Origin: Faecalicatena contorta
GTDB taxonomy: Bacteria; Bacillota; Clostridia; Lachnospirales; Lachnospiraceae
Direction of reading: 5' to 3'
NCBI RefSeq assembly: GCF_001404335.1
Contig: NZ_CYZU01000023.1
Location: forward strand, 16,048-80,047
DNA length: 64,000 nt
The position numbers were made by a program, and so were the translations under genes. The notes below the pieces were generated by a model. The model was not told the origin of the DNA and made no database searches. It saw only the letters and a program-made list of their open reading frames with translations. Shown one piece after another: positions 46,011-54,458 of the stretch (the stretch's first letter is position 1; each line of letters starts with the position of its first letter).

Positions 46011-47395
46011 TGGCTGATGTATTAAAGAAAGTGCCTGTAAGAGAGCAGGACCCGAAAGTACGTGCAACGAATTTTGAAGAAGTCTGCCTTGGATATAACC
46101 GGGAAGAGGCTATGGAGGAGGCAAACAGATGCCTTGGATGTAAAGTGGCCAAATGTATCGACGGCTGCCCGGTAGCAATCGATATTCCAGGTTTTATTAA
46201 AAAAGTAAAAGAAGGCAATATAGAAGAAGCCTATAAAGTAATCGGAAAAGCATCCGCACTTCCGGCTATCTGCGGACGTGTATGTCCTCAGGAATCACAA
46301 TGCGAAGGGAAATGTATCCGCGGAATCAAGGGAGAGCCTGTTTCGATCGGTAAACTTGAGAGATTTGTAGCGGATTATGCGCTGGAACATGATATCAAAC
46401 CGGAGTGTCCCGAGACGAAGAACGGACATAAAGTGGCAGTCATCGGTTCTGGACCTTCAGGGCTTACCTGCGCCGGAGACCTGGCAAAGATGGGATATGA
46501 CGTAACTGTTTTTGAAGCGCTGCATGAACTCGGCGGCGTACTTGTATATGGAATTCCTGAATTCCGTCTTCCAAAACAAAAGGTGGTTGCGAAAGAGATC
46601 GAAAAAGTTAAAGAGTTAGGTGTCAAATTCGAGCCTAATGTCGTAATCGGTAAATCAACAACCATAGACCAGCTCGTGGAAGAAGAAGGCTTTGAAGCCG
46701 TATTTATCGGCTCAGGCGCTGGTCTTCCAATGTTCATGGGAATTCCGGGAGAGAATGCAAACGGGGTCTTCTCAGCCAATGAATATCTGACAAGAAGCAA
46801 CCTGATGAAGGCATTTGATGACAATTACGATACTCCGATTGTTGCAGGGAAAAAAGTGGCTGTAGTTGGCGGCGGTAATGTTGCCATGGATGCGGCAAGA
46901 ACTGCATTAAGGCTTGGTGCCGAGGTACATATTGTTTACAGACGAAGCGAAGCAGAGCTTCCGGCCAGAGTAGAAGAGGTTCACCATGCAAAAGAAGAGG
47001 GTGTTATTTTTGACCTTCTTACCAATCCAAAGGAAATCCTCGTGGACGATAACGGATACGTAAAGGGAATGAAGGTGATCAAAATGGAGCTGGGCGAGCC
47101 GGATGCATCCGGAAGAAGACGCCCGGTAGAGATTCCAGGCTCCGAGTATGAGATCGAACTGGATACGGTCGTTATGTCACTCGGTACCTCTCCGAATCCG
47201 TTGATTTCTTCTACAACAAAAGGCCTTGAAGTGAACAGAAGAAAATGTATCGTAGCGGAAGAAGAAAACGGACAGACATCCAAAGAGGGGGTTTATGCAG
47301 GCGGAGATGCTGTAACGGGTGCTGCCACAGTGATCCTTGCAATGGGCGCTGGAAAAGCAGGTGCAAAAGGCATTGATGAATATCTGAACAAATAA
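46010..47395 (+). CDS. NfnB-like subunit (glutamate synthase small-subunit family)
   Basis: A 461-residue flavoprotein with an N-terminal ferredoxin-like region supplying Cys ligands (CLGCKVAKCIDGCPV, CGRVCPQESQCEGKC), an FAD-binding VAVIGSGPSGLTCAGDLA near residue 144, and an NADPH-binding VAVVGGGNVAMDAARTALRLGA near 285. No large glutamate synthase subunit is nearby, so it is better read as NfnB than as GltD. Coupling to the upstream gene (TAATG overlap) supports a two-subunit complex in the cytosol. Confidence 0.87.
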   Translation: MADVLKKVPVREQDPKVRATNFEEVCLGYNREEAMEEANRCLGCKVAKCIDGCPVAIDIPGFIKKVKEGNIEEAYKVIGKASALPAICGRVCPQESQCEGKCIRGIKGEPVSIGKLERFVADYALEHDIKPECPETKNGHKVAVIGSGPSGLTCAGDLAKMGYDVTVFEALHELGGVLVYGIPEFRLPKQKVVAKEIEKVKELGVKFEPNVVIGKSTTIDQLVEEEGFEAVFIGSGAGLPMFMGIPGENANGVFSANEYLTRSNLMKAFDDNYDTPIVAGKKVAVVGGGNVAMDAARTALRLGAEVHIVYRRSEAELPARVEEVHHAKEEGVIFDLLTNPKEILVDDNGYVKGMKVIKMELGEPDASGRRRPVEIPGSEYEIELDTVVMSLGTSPNPLISSTTKGLEVNRRKCIVAEEENGQTSKEGVYAGGDAVTGAATVILAMGAGKAGAKGIDEYLNK

Positions 47396-47425
47396 AGAAG
47401 CTGATTTTACACAGGAGGAACTGCT

Positions 47426-47839
47426 ATGACCAGAAAAGAAACCGCACTGGAATATCATAAAAAAGGTTATAATTGCTGTCAGGCCGTAGCCTGCGCATTC
47501 TGCCGGGATTTCGGCATATCGGAAGAGGAGATGTTTCGGATTTCAGAAGGATTCGGATTTGGCATGGGTATGATGGAAGTGTGCGGTGCCGTGTCCGGCA
47601 TGACTATGATACTAGGGCTGCAGAACAGTGTAGGAAGCCTTGAAAAAGGGAAATCTACAAAAGCGGACACCTATAAGAAAGTAAAGGAGTGCGCAGCAAA
47701 ATTCCGTGAGAAGAACCAGTCTATCATCTGCCGTGAATTAAAAGGAATCGGCTCCGACAGGCCTATTTGCAGCTGTGATCAATGCATTGAAGATGCGGTG
47801 GAATTGACAGAAGCGTATCTGGCCGCTAATCCTATGTAA
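47426..47839 (+). CDS. C_GCAxxG_C_C family protein, probable redox protein
   Basis: The 137-residue protein has the family pattern of spaced cysteines: NCCQAVACAFC, EVCGAVSGMTM (the CGAxxG motif), ICREL and CSCDQCIEDAVEL. Members are thought to bind metal or act in redox reactions, but none is well defined. AGGAGG lies in front of the ATG, 30 bases after nfnB, so it may belong to the same transcript. Confidence 0.85.
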   Translation: MTRKETALEYHKKGYNCCQAVACAFCRDFGISEEEMFRISEGFGFGMGMMEVCGAVSGMTMILGLQNSVGSLEKGKSTKADTYKKVKECAAKFREKNQSIICRELKGIGSDRPICSCDQCIEDAVELTEAYLAANPM

Positions 47840-47866
47840 GAAATAGCAGTAGTGCTAGACAATTAA

Positions 47867-48103
47867 AAAAGGGCTGTTGCAAAAGTAGATGAATAAACTA
47901 CTGGAGCAACAGCTCTCTTTTAATATCCGAAAACAGAAAACGGATCCCAAAGAACCCGTAATCATTGGTATAAATAATTATGACGTGTAATTCAAAATAC
48001 CATAAAAGAAACGGCGTGCAAACGCGATATTAACTTTATGTGGTTGCTGGCAGGAATAAAAGTTCCTGATCACAGCACCATATTGACAAAGAAATTTTTT
48101 TAA
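47867..48103 (+). mobile_element. Degenerate IS1182-family remnant (left of the orotate cluster)
   Basis: GGGCTGTTGC near 47870 and GCAACAGCTC near 47909 form an inverted repeat that resembles IS1182-type termini. Downstream, 47999-48103 translates in one frame as a transposase fragment including ACKRDINFMWLLAGIKVPDH, the conserved N-terminal signature of IS1182 transposases, and then stops. The rest of the gene is missing. Confidence 0.7.
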
Positions 48104-48123
48104 CTTTAGAGTACAATAAGGAT

Positions 48124-49476
48124 CTATTTAACTTGGCTGTTGTAAACATTCTCGTTGAGCATTCCCTCAGATTTAGCAACATAGATACATGTACAGGAAT
48201 CTCCGACTACGTTCAGGGATGTACATAACATCTCGATTGGTCTGTTAATCGCCAGGATCAGGCTGTATGCCAGGAGCGCGGTATCGGATGTGAATCCGAA
48301 TCCGGAAAGGATGGTGAACAGAATGACCGCACCTGCTCCAGGAGCTGCAGGTGTTCCTGCGGAACATAACAGTGCCAATACAGCGATCATAATCAGTGTA
48401 GGGATGGTTACCTGCTGTCCTGAACATCCTGCGACGAACAGAGTAGCGATAACCTGCATGATAGCCGTTCCGTTCATGTTGATGGTCATACCAAGTGGAA
48501 GTACGAAGGAAGCTATCTTCTCATCTACTCCAAGTTCCTGAGAGGTTGTTTCCAAGTTCAGTGGAAGTGCAGCCGCGCTTGAGGAAGTGGAGAAACCGAA
48601 CATAGCAACTTTTGAAATCTTCTTAACAAATGGCATCGGGTTCAGCTTTGTACCGAAACGGATGATCAGCGCGTAACCTAGGAAGAGATAGATGAGCAGA
48701 AGGATTACTGTTGTTATAACATAAACCAGCGCCGGACGCAGATAGTCGATACCATATGTAGCAAAGGTTCTGGAAATCAGAACAAAGATTGCGAAAGGAC
48801 CGATTTTTGTTACTATAAAGTTCAGAAAGACAACAATGATATTATTGAGTTCTGTGAACAGCTTTTTCAAAGTACTGGATTTCTCTTCTCCGACGACATT
48901 CATACACAATCCGAGGCAGACTGCCAGGAATACGACAGCAAGCACTGCGGTATTGTTGCTGAATACAGCCGTAACGTTGGACGGAACTACATTCAAAATG
49001 ACGAGCAGAGGGTTTGATGATGTAGAACCTTCGGAAGCAGTAAGACCAGAAATGTTTGCATTAAATAATCCGTTTGAGTAGAGCAACATACCTACGATGC
49101 CTGCTAGCAGCAGTGCAAAGAAGGAGCACAGCAGGAACCATGCGATTGTCTTAAAAGAAATACGTCCCAGTGTCCTGGCATCAGAAATAGTACCAATCGC
49201 CAGAGCGATGGATGTAAACACCATTGGAACGATTACCAGCTGCAGGGAACGGATGAACATCTGACCGATGATGTAGAACAAACCAATCGCGCTGTTCGCG
49301 CCTTCCGCAGTAATATCCTGGAACAGGATGTTGTTGATGGTACTCCAGACAGCTTCATTTCCGGAACTATTCAATGTCTCTCTAAGCCACATGAAGCAGA
49401 AGCCGACCACGATACCAAGTATCAAAGCGATGACCATTTTTCCTGCCAGAGAATTTGTGGATTTTTGCTTTTTCAT
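48124..49476 (-). CDS. Dicarboxylate/amino acid:cation symporter (DAACS family)
   Basis: The 450-residue membrane protein has about eight transmembrane segments and the DAACS signatures: the serine-rich FGFSTSSSAAALPLNLE (reentrant loop 1), MTINMNGTAIMQVIATLFVA (helix 7) and the APGAGAVILFTILSGFG region (reentrant loop 2). Family substrates are C4-dicarboxylates, aspartate and glutamate; DctA members also carry orotate. It is divergent from the regulator-phosphatase gene at 49861 and next to an orotate-type catabolic gene set, so orotate uptake or aspartate exchange is a reasonable inference. Confidence 0.88.
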   Translation of the reverse strand: MKKQKSTNSLAGKMVIALILGIVVGFCFMWLRETLNSSGNEAVWSTINNILFQDITAEGANSAIGLFYIIGQMFIRSLQLVIVPMVFTSIALAIGTISDARTLGRISFKTIAWFLLCSFFALLLAGIVGMLLYSNGLFNANISGLTASEGSTSSNPLLVILNVVPSNVTAVFSNNTAVLAVVFLAVCLGLCMNVVGEEKSSTLKKLFTELNNIIVVFLNFIVTKIGPFAIFVLISRTFATYGIDYLRPALVYVITTVILLLIYLFLGYALIIRFGTKLNPMPFVKKISKVAMFGFSTSSSAAALPLNLETTSQELGVDEKIASFVLPLGMTINMNGTAIMQVIATLFVAGCSGQQVTIPTLIMIAVLALLCSAGTPAAPGAGAVILFTILSGFGFTSDTALLAYSLILAINRPIEMLCTSLNVVGDSCTCIYVAKSEGMLNENVYNSQVK

Positions 49477-49590
49477 GATAGTATGAAAACCTCCTTGTTA
49501 AGAATGTGACGTTTTTGCAAAAACGAAGAGGCGGCAGAACATGTGTGACCTATTTTTTGTACCCATAGCACACCGCCATTTTTATTAACT

Positions 49591-49619
49591 ATATTAACGG
49601 ATAGGAAAAGAACTTACAA
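49591..49619 (-). promoter_or_regulatory. Predicted promoter for the DAACS transporter
   Basis: On the minus strand, TTGTAA (49614-49619), 17 bases, TAATAT (49591-49596). The short inverted repeat ATCCT-TAAGT-AGGAT (49619-49633) abuts the -35 and could be a regulator site. Confidence 0.45.
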
Positions 49620-49747
49620 TCCTTAAGTAGGATAAGAAATTATAGAAAATTTTGTCTTATTTAACAAAGTTTTTATAAATTTTTAAATTCATAATAAGAT
49701 ATAAGGAGTCAGAGGTTTCAAGATGGCGTTAAAATCAGAAAATTATA

Positions 49748-49776
49748 TTGACAGATTGAAAATAGTAGTGTATTAT
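49748..49776 (+). promoter_or_regulatory. Predicted SigA promoter for the PucR-HAD fusion
   Basis: TTGACA (49748-49753), 17 bases, TATTAT (49771-49776). The start codon is about 85 bases downstream. Confidence 0.6.
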
Positions 49777-49860
49777 AATTATTTCTTCCTGGGATATAAA
49801 GGACGGGAATGAAGGAAAATGATTAAGAAATGATGAGTCAGGCAATTGGGAGGTAGTAAG

Positions 49861-51375
49861 ATGTACAGCAGCATGAAATCAATCGGATTCTCGACGTATT
49901 TTAATGATGTGGTGAACTATTTTTATGAGGATGAAAGACTAGTGGCGCAGTTCGGGAAGAAACTGGGGTTTGATGTGAACGAAGATGTCTTTCTGGGAGT
50001 GGCCTTTCTCTATCCTTCCACAGAACAAGGGACTTTTGAGGAAAAGGAACGTTTAAAAGAGCATCTTATCGGTATGAAGGCATTGCCTTCTGTTAATAAA
50101 GCAATCAGCGGGAACCAGTTCTTCTACGTGGATAACGGAGTGTCGACGTTCCTGGTAGGGCATACTAAGGATGAGATCACGGAGATACTCCCCGCTTTTA
50201 AGAAGGAGGCGGTCGACCGTCTGGATACATTTGAGACAGACAAGAAGATCCGAGTGGGGATTGGACTGCCGGAGAAGGGTATCGCGGGAATTAAGCGTAC
50301 CTACACTTATGCAATGAAAGCGGTGAAGGCAGGAGAAATCTTTAAAAAGGAGAGAGTGCTCCTGGATTACATGGGAATGGAGATTTACAGTTCTATCAAT
50401 GCCATGGTCACCAACTATGGAAAGCAGATTACAGATATCGTGTTCGGACAGCTTACAAAGACAGAGATTCATGTGCTGGCAAAATACTACAAATGCAAAG
50501 AAGATATCGATATGACGGCGAAGGTCTTGGATATCCCGTCAGATTTGGTCAGAGAGTATCTGGCAAATGTGAAAAAATCTACAGGTCTAGACGTGCATGA
50601 TACAGAAGACAGTTTCAAGTTGCACTTGCTGATGATAGCGAAAAAGGTAGTCGACACGAATCAGAAGATCGATGAGATAAAAGCGGCGAATAATTATGAA
50701 TATCTCCTGATGGATATTGACGATACGTTGCTGGACTTCCAGGCAAATGAGAGAGAGTCCTTCCTTCATGTTCTGGAAGGATATGGCTATGAGGAGCCGG
50801 AAAAATATCTTCCGGTGTATAAGAAGATCAATGACAGACTCTGGAAAGAATATGAACAGGGCGATATCGAGAGGAGCCAAGTCCTCAATACAAGATTTTC
50901 CCTGACAATGCAGGAATTTGGCGTAGAAGTTAATGGAGAAGAATGGGAGCAGAAATACCGTTCTTACTTGAATGAAGGCACACAGATGATAAAGGACGCG
51001 GAAGAGGTCTGCCAGTGGCTTAAAGGCAGATACCGCCTGTTCATTATCAGCAACGGAGTGTCAGCTACGCAGAGAAAGCGTTTAAAGGCTTCCGGGCTGG
51101 ATAAATATTTTGAAGACGTCTTTGTCTCTGAGGAAGTGGGAGCCCAGAAGCCTTCGAAAGAGTTCTTTGAATATGTGGAGAAACATATTCCAGATTTCGA
51201 TGAGAAGAAAGCACTTATTGTTGGAGATTCCTACAGTTCAGATATCAAAGGCGGACTCAATTATGGCATCGATACATGTTGGTTTATCAGAGGTGATGTG
51301 CAGGAAACAGAACAGGATGAGAAGAGCACATATAGGATTAGCGGCTTAAAGCAGCTAAAAGATATATTGGGATAG
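49861..51375 (+). CDS. PucR/CdaR-like regulator fused to a YjjG-type HAD nucleotidase
   Basis: A 504-residue two-part protein. Residues 1 to about 275 resemble the second half of PucR/CdaR regulators: a GGDEF-like domain (VGIGLPEKGIAGIKRTYTYAMKAV) and a C-terminal helix-turn-helix region (VREYLANVKKSTGLDVHDTEDSFKLHLLM, quoted by its ends). Residues 280-504 are a complete HAD phosphatase of the YjjG pyrimidine-nucleotidase type: DIDDTLLDF, IISNGVSATQRKRL, GAQKPSKEFFEY and VGDSYSSDIKGG give motifs I to IV. The ATG at 49861 follows GGGAGG. Its job is probably sensing or removing pyrimidine nucleotides beside the orotate genes. The fusion is unusual. Confidence 0.82.
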   Translation: MYSSMKSIGFSTYFNDVVNYFYEDERLVAQFGKKLGFDVNEDVFLGVAFLYPSTEQGTFEEKERLKEHLIGMKALPSVNKAISGNQFFYVDNGVSTFLVGHTKDEITEILPAFKKEAVDRLDTFETDKKIRVGIGLPEKGIAGIKRTYTYAMKAVKAGEIFKKERVLLDYMGMEIYSSINAMVTNYGKQITDIVFGQLTKTEIHVLAKYYKCKEDIDMTAKVLDIPSDLVREYLANVKKSTGLDVHDTEDSFKLHLLMIAKKVVDTNQKIDEIKAANNYEYLLMDIDDTLLDFQANERESFLHVLEGYGYEEPEKYLPVYKKINDRLWKEYEQGDIERSQVLNTRFSLTMQEFGVEVNGEEWEQKYRSYLNEGTQMIKDAEEVCQWLKGRYRLFIISNGVSATQRKRLKASGLDKYFEDVFVSEEVGAQKPSKEFFEYVEKHIPDFDEKKALIVGDSYSSDIKGGLNYGIDTCWFIRGDVQETEQDEKSTYRISGLKQLKDILG

Positions 51376-51392
51376 TACAGGAGCTTACACAG

Positions 51393-52571
51393 ATGGCAAA
51401 ACTTAGGGATTTACTACAGTTTCGTTCGCTGAAAAATCTGGAACTGGTCACAGGGACGGACTGCTTGGATGTCAATGTGGGAACCGTGACTGTGATGGAG
51501 GTACCCGACGTTATACAATGGCTAAGAGGAGAGGACTTTCTGATAACAAGTCTCTATTCCATCGGAGATGACGAGGAAAAGCAGTGCTGCCTTCTCTATG
51601 ATCTGATGGAGACCCGTAGTGCCTGTCTCGCGGTAAAGACCGGGAAGTATGCGCACAGGATATCCGACAAGATGATCAGTATCGCAAATAAGAATCATTT
51701 TCCACTGCTCCGGATTCCTTACGAGATGACATATATTGACATCATTATGGATGCTATGAATGTCATCATGATAGAGAGCAACCGTAAGGAGATGCTGGGG
51801 AAGTATATATCTGATATCATTTTTCATCCCTCATCTAATGAAAGGATGCTCCAGGAAGAAGGGCGTCTTCTGAAAGTGGACATTGAAAAAGACTGCTTTC
51901 AGTCGCTGATACTGGAATTTGACACGGACGACGCACAGGAGGGCAATGTCTCCCGTATGATCCGATTCGCTGTAGACAGACTGGCAAATTTTACAGAGAG
52001 CCTATCCAAAGAATTATTCTGCGGGAGTTTCAAATTGGAGAAAGGGATGCTTTTATTTCTGTATAGCAGGGAGGAAGCAATTCTGGAACAATACCTGCCC
52101 TTTGTTCTGACAGAGATGCGTGTGATACTGGACAGCCTTTCTATTCCCTGTGACTGGAAAGTCGGGATTGGAACGGCGAGGAAAAACGCAGTGGGAATCC
52201 GCCGTTCCTATGAAGAGGCAGTACAGGCGATGGAGCTGGGAAAAATACTCGAGCCATTGAAAAAGACCTATCAGTTCAAGGATTTGGAGCTCTACAGCAG
52301 TCTGAGGGAGATTCTGCAGCACAAGCAGGAGAGTCTGTTTTCCAGTATACTGGGGAAATTAAAGAATCAGGAGCTGGTAGATACCCTTATTATCTATTTT
52401 GAATGCAACGGGAATATGGACGAGACGGCGAGCTGTATGTATACGCATAAGAATACGATAAAATACAGGCTCAATAAGATTAAGGAGCTAACCGGGCTGG
52501 ATGTAAAAAAACAGGAGGACAATTTCAAACTGTATTTTATGGTGCTGGAGAAAAAGCTCTGCGGCAGATAA
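51393..52571 (+). CDS. PucR-family transcriptional regulator
   Basis: A 392-residue regulator with an N-terminal PucR sensor domain (about 1-125), a GGDEF-like middle (about 140-290; VGIGTARKNAVGIRRSYEEAVQAME), and a C-terminal HTH_30 domain (about 330-390) with NMDETASCMYTHKNTIKYRLNKIKELTGLD (quoted by its ends NMDETASCMYTHK and YRLNKIKELTGLD). PucR relatives control purine and amide catabolism. It lies 17 bases after the PucR-HAD gene, probably in one transcript, and is a likely controller of the downstream amidase-pyrC-pyrK-pyrD genes. A terminator follows at 52609. Confidence 0.87.
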   Translation: MAKLRDLLQFRSLKNLELVTGTDCLDVNVGTVTVMEVPDVIQWLRGEDFLITSLYSIGDDEEKQCCLLYDLMETRSACLAVKTGKYAHRISDKMISIANKNHFPLLRIPYEMTYIDIIMDAMNVIMIESNRKEMLGKYISDIIFHPSSNERMLQEEGRLLKVDIEKDCFQSLILEFDTDDAQEGNVSRMIRFAVDRLANFTESLSKELFCGSFKLEKGMLLFLYSREEAILEQYLPFVLTEMRVILDSLSIPCDWKVGIGTARKNAVGIRRSYEEAVQAMELGKILEPLKKTYQFKDLELYSSLREILQHKQESLFSSILGKLKNQELVDTLIIYFECNGNMDETASCMYTHKNTIKYRLNKIKELTGLDVKKQEDNFKLYFMVLEKKLCGR

Positions 52572-52608
52572 AGGAAGTTCTGGGTAAAATTGTATATAAT
52601 AAAGAAAG

Positions 52609-52642
52609 CGGGAAGGCAGGTGATAAAACTTCCCGTTTTTTT
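52609..52642 (+). terminator. Intrinsic terminator after the PucR gene
   Basis: CGGGAAG (52609-52615) pairs with CTTCCCG (52629-52635), followed by seven T residues. Confidence 0.75.
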
Positions 52643-52666
52643 ATTGTGCGCCATGGCCGCAAATAT

Positions 52667-53044
52667 CGGCGAAGGGCCGTGATTAGTCCAGTCCTGGCAA
52701 ACATGTTTCTACACTATGTCTTTGATATGTAGATGAAAAGGAATTTCCCACGGGCGCCGTTTGAAAGATACGCAGATGATGGAGTGGTTCATTGCAGTAC
52801 CAAAGAAGAAGCCCTGTATATAAAGGAGAAGCTTGCGAAAAGATTTGAAAAATGTAAGCTGGAGCTGCACCCTGTCAAAACAAGAATTGTATACTGCAAA
52901 GATAAGGATAGGACAAGGGATGAAGAACTGACAGAGTTTGATTTTCTTGGATATACCTTTAAAGCGGTCTACATTCCTCTTACTTACTTGACTGAGAGGT
53001 CGGCTAATCGATCAATGATTAGCCTCCTACTCGATATAAGCTAG
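52667..53044 (+). pseudogene. Group II intron reverse transcriptase remnant
   Basis: In one frame, VISPVLANMFLHYVFDM is followed by a TAG (52730-52732) and then by an ORF with FERYADDGVVHCSTKEEA, containing the YADD catalytic motif, and FDFLGYTFKA. These are RT domains 4-6 of LtrA-type intron proteins. Homology ends after GYTFKA; the N-terminus, maturase and endonuclease parts are absent, as is a recognisable intron domain V or VI. It separates the PucR gene from the amidase gene. Confidence 0.8.
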
Positions 53045-53243
53045 TCAGAATGATATTCCTATTGCACAAAAAGCCCTGCGATTTAGGCGTTTTTTTAGTG
53101 TTTTGTCTAAATAAACAAAAAAGGAATATGTTTTTTGCGTCTGTGAACATAGCATTGCATAAGCTTCAGAAATATACTGTTTTCATACAAACAAATACTT
53201 TTGCACGAACGCTTATGAAATGGTAAAGTAGGAGGACAATAAG

Positions 53244-54458
53244 ATGGTACATAGTCGGGAAGATTTGCAATACTGTGAAGGGCTTTTCAGAAGATTCTAC
53301 GCTATCGGTGCGACTGTGGACGGAGGGGTCACCCGTCTTGGTTATACGGAAAAAGAGGATGAGATGCACAACGAGCTCATCGCTGCAGGTTACGAGCTGG
53401 GATATTTTGACATAGCGGATGAGGTTGGAAATACCTTTATCTGCAATAGCGAGGAGAACAGCTATTATCTGATCGGCTCCCATCTGGACTCAGTTGTAGA
53501 GGGAGGCAGATACGACGGAGTTGCCGGAGTCATTGCCGGGATGATGGTTCTTCGCTGGGCAAAAGAGGATGGGCTGAATGTGCCAATTCGTGTGGGTGCA
53601 TTCCGGTGTGAGGAGTCTAGCAATTTCGGGTGTTGTACGATTGGGAGCGGGCTTATCACCAAGGAAGTTTACAAGCAGGATATTGAGGGGCTTGTAGCCA
53701 AAGACGGCAAACTGCTGGGAGATATTTTCGAGGAGAGAGGGCTGAACATACGTCCAAAGAAGATTGAAGGGATCCGTGAGTATCTGGAGCTGCACATTGA
53801 ACAGGGAAAAGTTCTGGAGGAGTGCAATACAGAGCTCGGTATCGTTAGCACCATCGCAGGTCCAATCCGCTATAATCTCTATTTCCACGGAATGGCTGAA
53901 CATTCAGGAACAACACCGATGATGATGAGAAATGACGCGCTGTGTGCGGCGTCAGAGGTCATCCTTGAGGTGGAGCGTCTGGGGCAGAGGGAGTCTATGT
54001 ATCAATCCGTAGCGACGGTTGGTGTGCTTTATAATAAGCCCAATGCTATGAATGTGATTCCGGGAGAGGTGCAGATGGGAATCGATATTAGAGGAATTGA
54101 TACAGCAAGTCTTGACAGAATTGAGAGAGGCGTGTTAGATTCTGCGAGAAACATATGCAGAAAGCGTAATCTTCAGCTTATCGAGGAGAAGCTGAGCAGT
54201 ATCCCGCCTATCGAGATGACAAAGGATTTGGAGATGAAACTGGAGAAGGCGGCGCGGTCTTTGAACATCTCCAACCGTGTCATGGTGAGCGGTGCCGGAC
54301 ATGATGCGATGTCATTCGCGACCATGTGTGATACAGCGATGCTCTTCATCCCATGCGACAAGGGAATCAGCCACAACAAGATGGAATTTGCCACGATTAA
54401 TGACATCTGCAGCGGAGCAAGGGTAATCTACGAACATATCAGGAGGGAAAATCAATGA
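53244..54458 (+). CDS. M20-type N-carbamoyl-L-amino-acid amidohydrolase, probable ureidosuccinase
   Basis: A 404-residue zinc hydrolase of the HyuC/AllC/beta-ureidopropionase group. Metal and catalytic motifs are GSHLDSVVEGGRYDGVAGV (near 72), FRCEESSNFG (near 114), ELHIEQG (near 182), the lid motif GMAEHSGTTPM (near 213), SGAGHDAMSF (near 346) and GISHNKMEF (near 371). Family substrates are N-carbamoyl amino acids, allantoate or ureidopropionate. The stop overlaps the dihydroorotase start (ATGA), so its likely substrate is N-carbamoyl-L-aspartate, giving aspartate, CO2 and ammonia. An AGGAGG site precedes the ATG. Confidence 0.87.
   Translation: MVHSREDLQYCEGLFRRFYAIGATVDGGVTRLGYTEKEDEMHNELIAAGYELGYFDIADEVGNTFICNSEENSYYLIGSHLDSVVEGGRYDGVAGVIAGMMVLRWAKEDGLNVPIRVGAFRCEESSNFGCCTIGSGLITKEVYKQDIEGLVAKDGKLLGDIFEERGLNIRPKKIEGIREYLELHIEQGKVLEECNTELGIVSTIAGPIRYNLYFHGMAEHSGTTPMMMRNDALCAASEVILEVERLGQRESMYQSVATVGVLYNKPNAMNVIPGEVQMGIDIRGIDTASLDRIERGVLDSARNICRKRNLQLIEEKLSSIPPIEMTKDLEMKLEKAARSLNISNRVMVSGAGHDAMSFATMCDTAMLFIPCDKGISHNKMEFATINDICSGARVIYEHIRRENQ

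Larger units (their letters stand above)
49477..49860. other. Divergent intergenic region (transporter / PucR-HAD)
   Basis: These 384 bases hold a promoter for each divergent gene and an AT-rich centre. A partial inverted repeat (GGCGG near 49533, CCGCC near 49573) lies in the transporter leader. No small gene or riboswitch was recognised. Confidence 0.5.

Noticed and set aside
45120-47395. Calling the pair glutamate synthase small subunit plus dihydroorotate dehydrogenase subunit
   Set aside because: No glutamate synthase large subunit or pyrD is adjacent; the two-gene arrangement with these cofactor motifs fits Nfn better.
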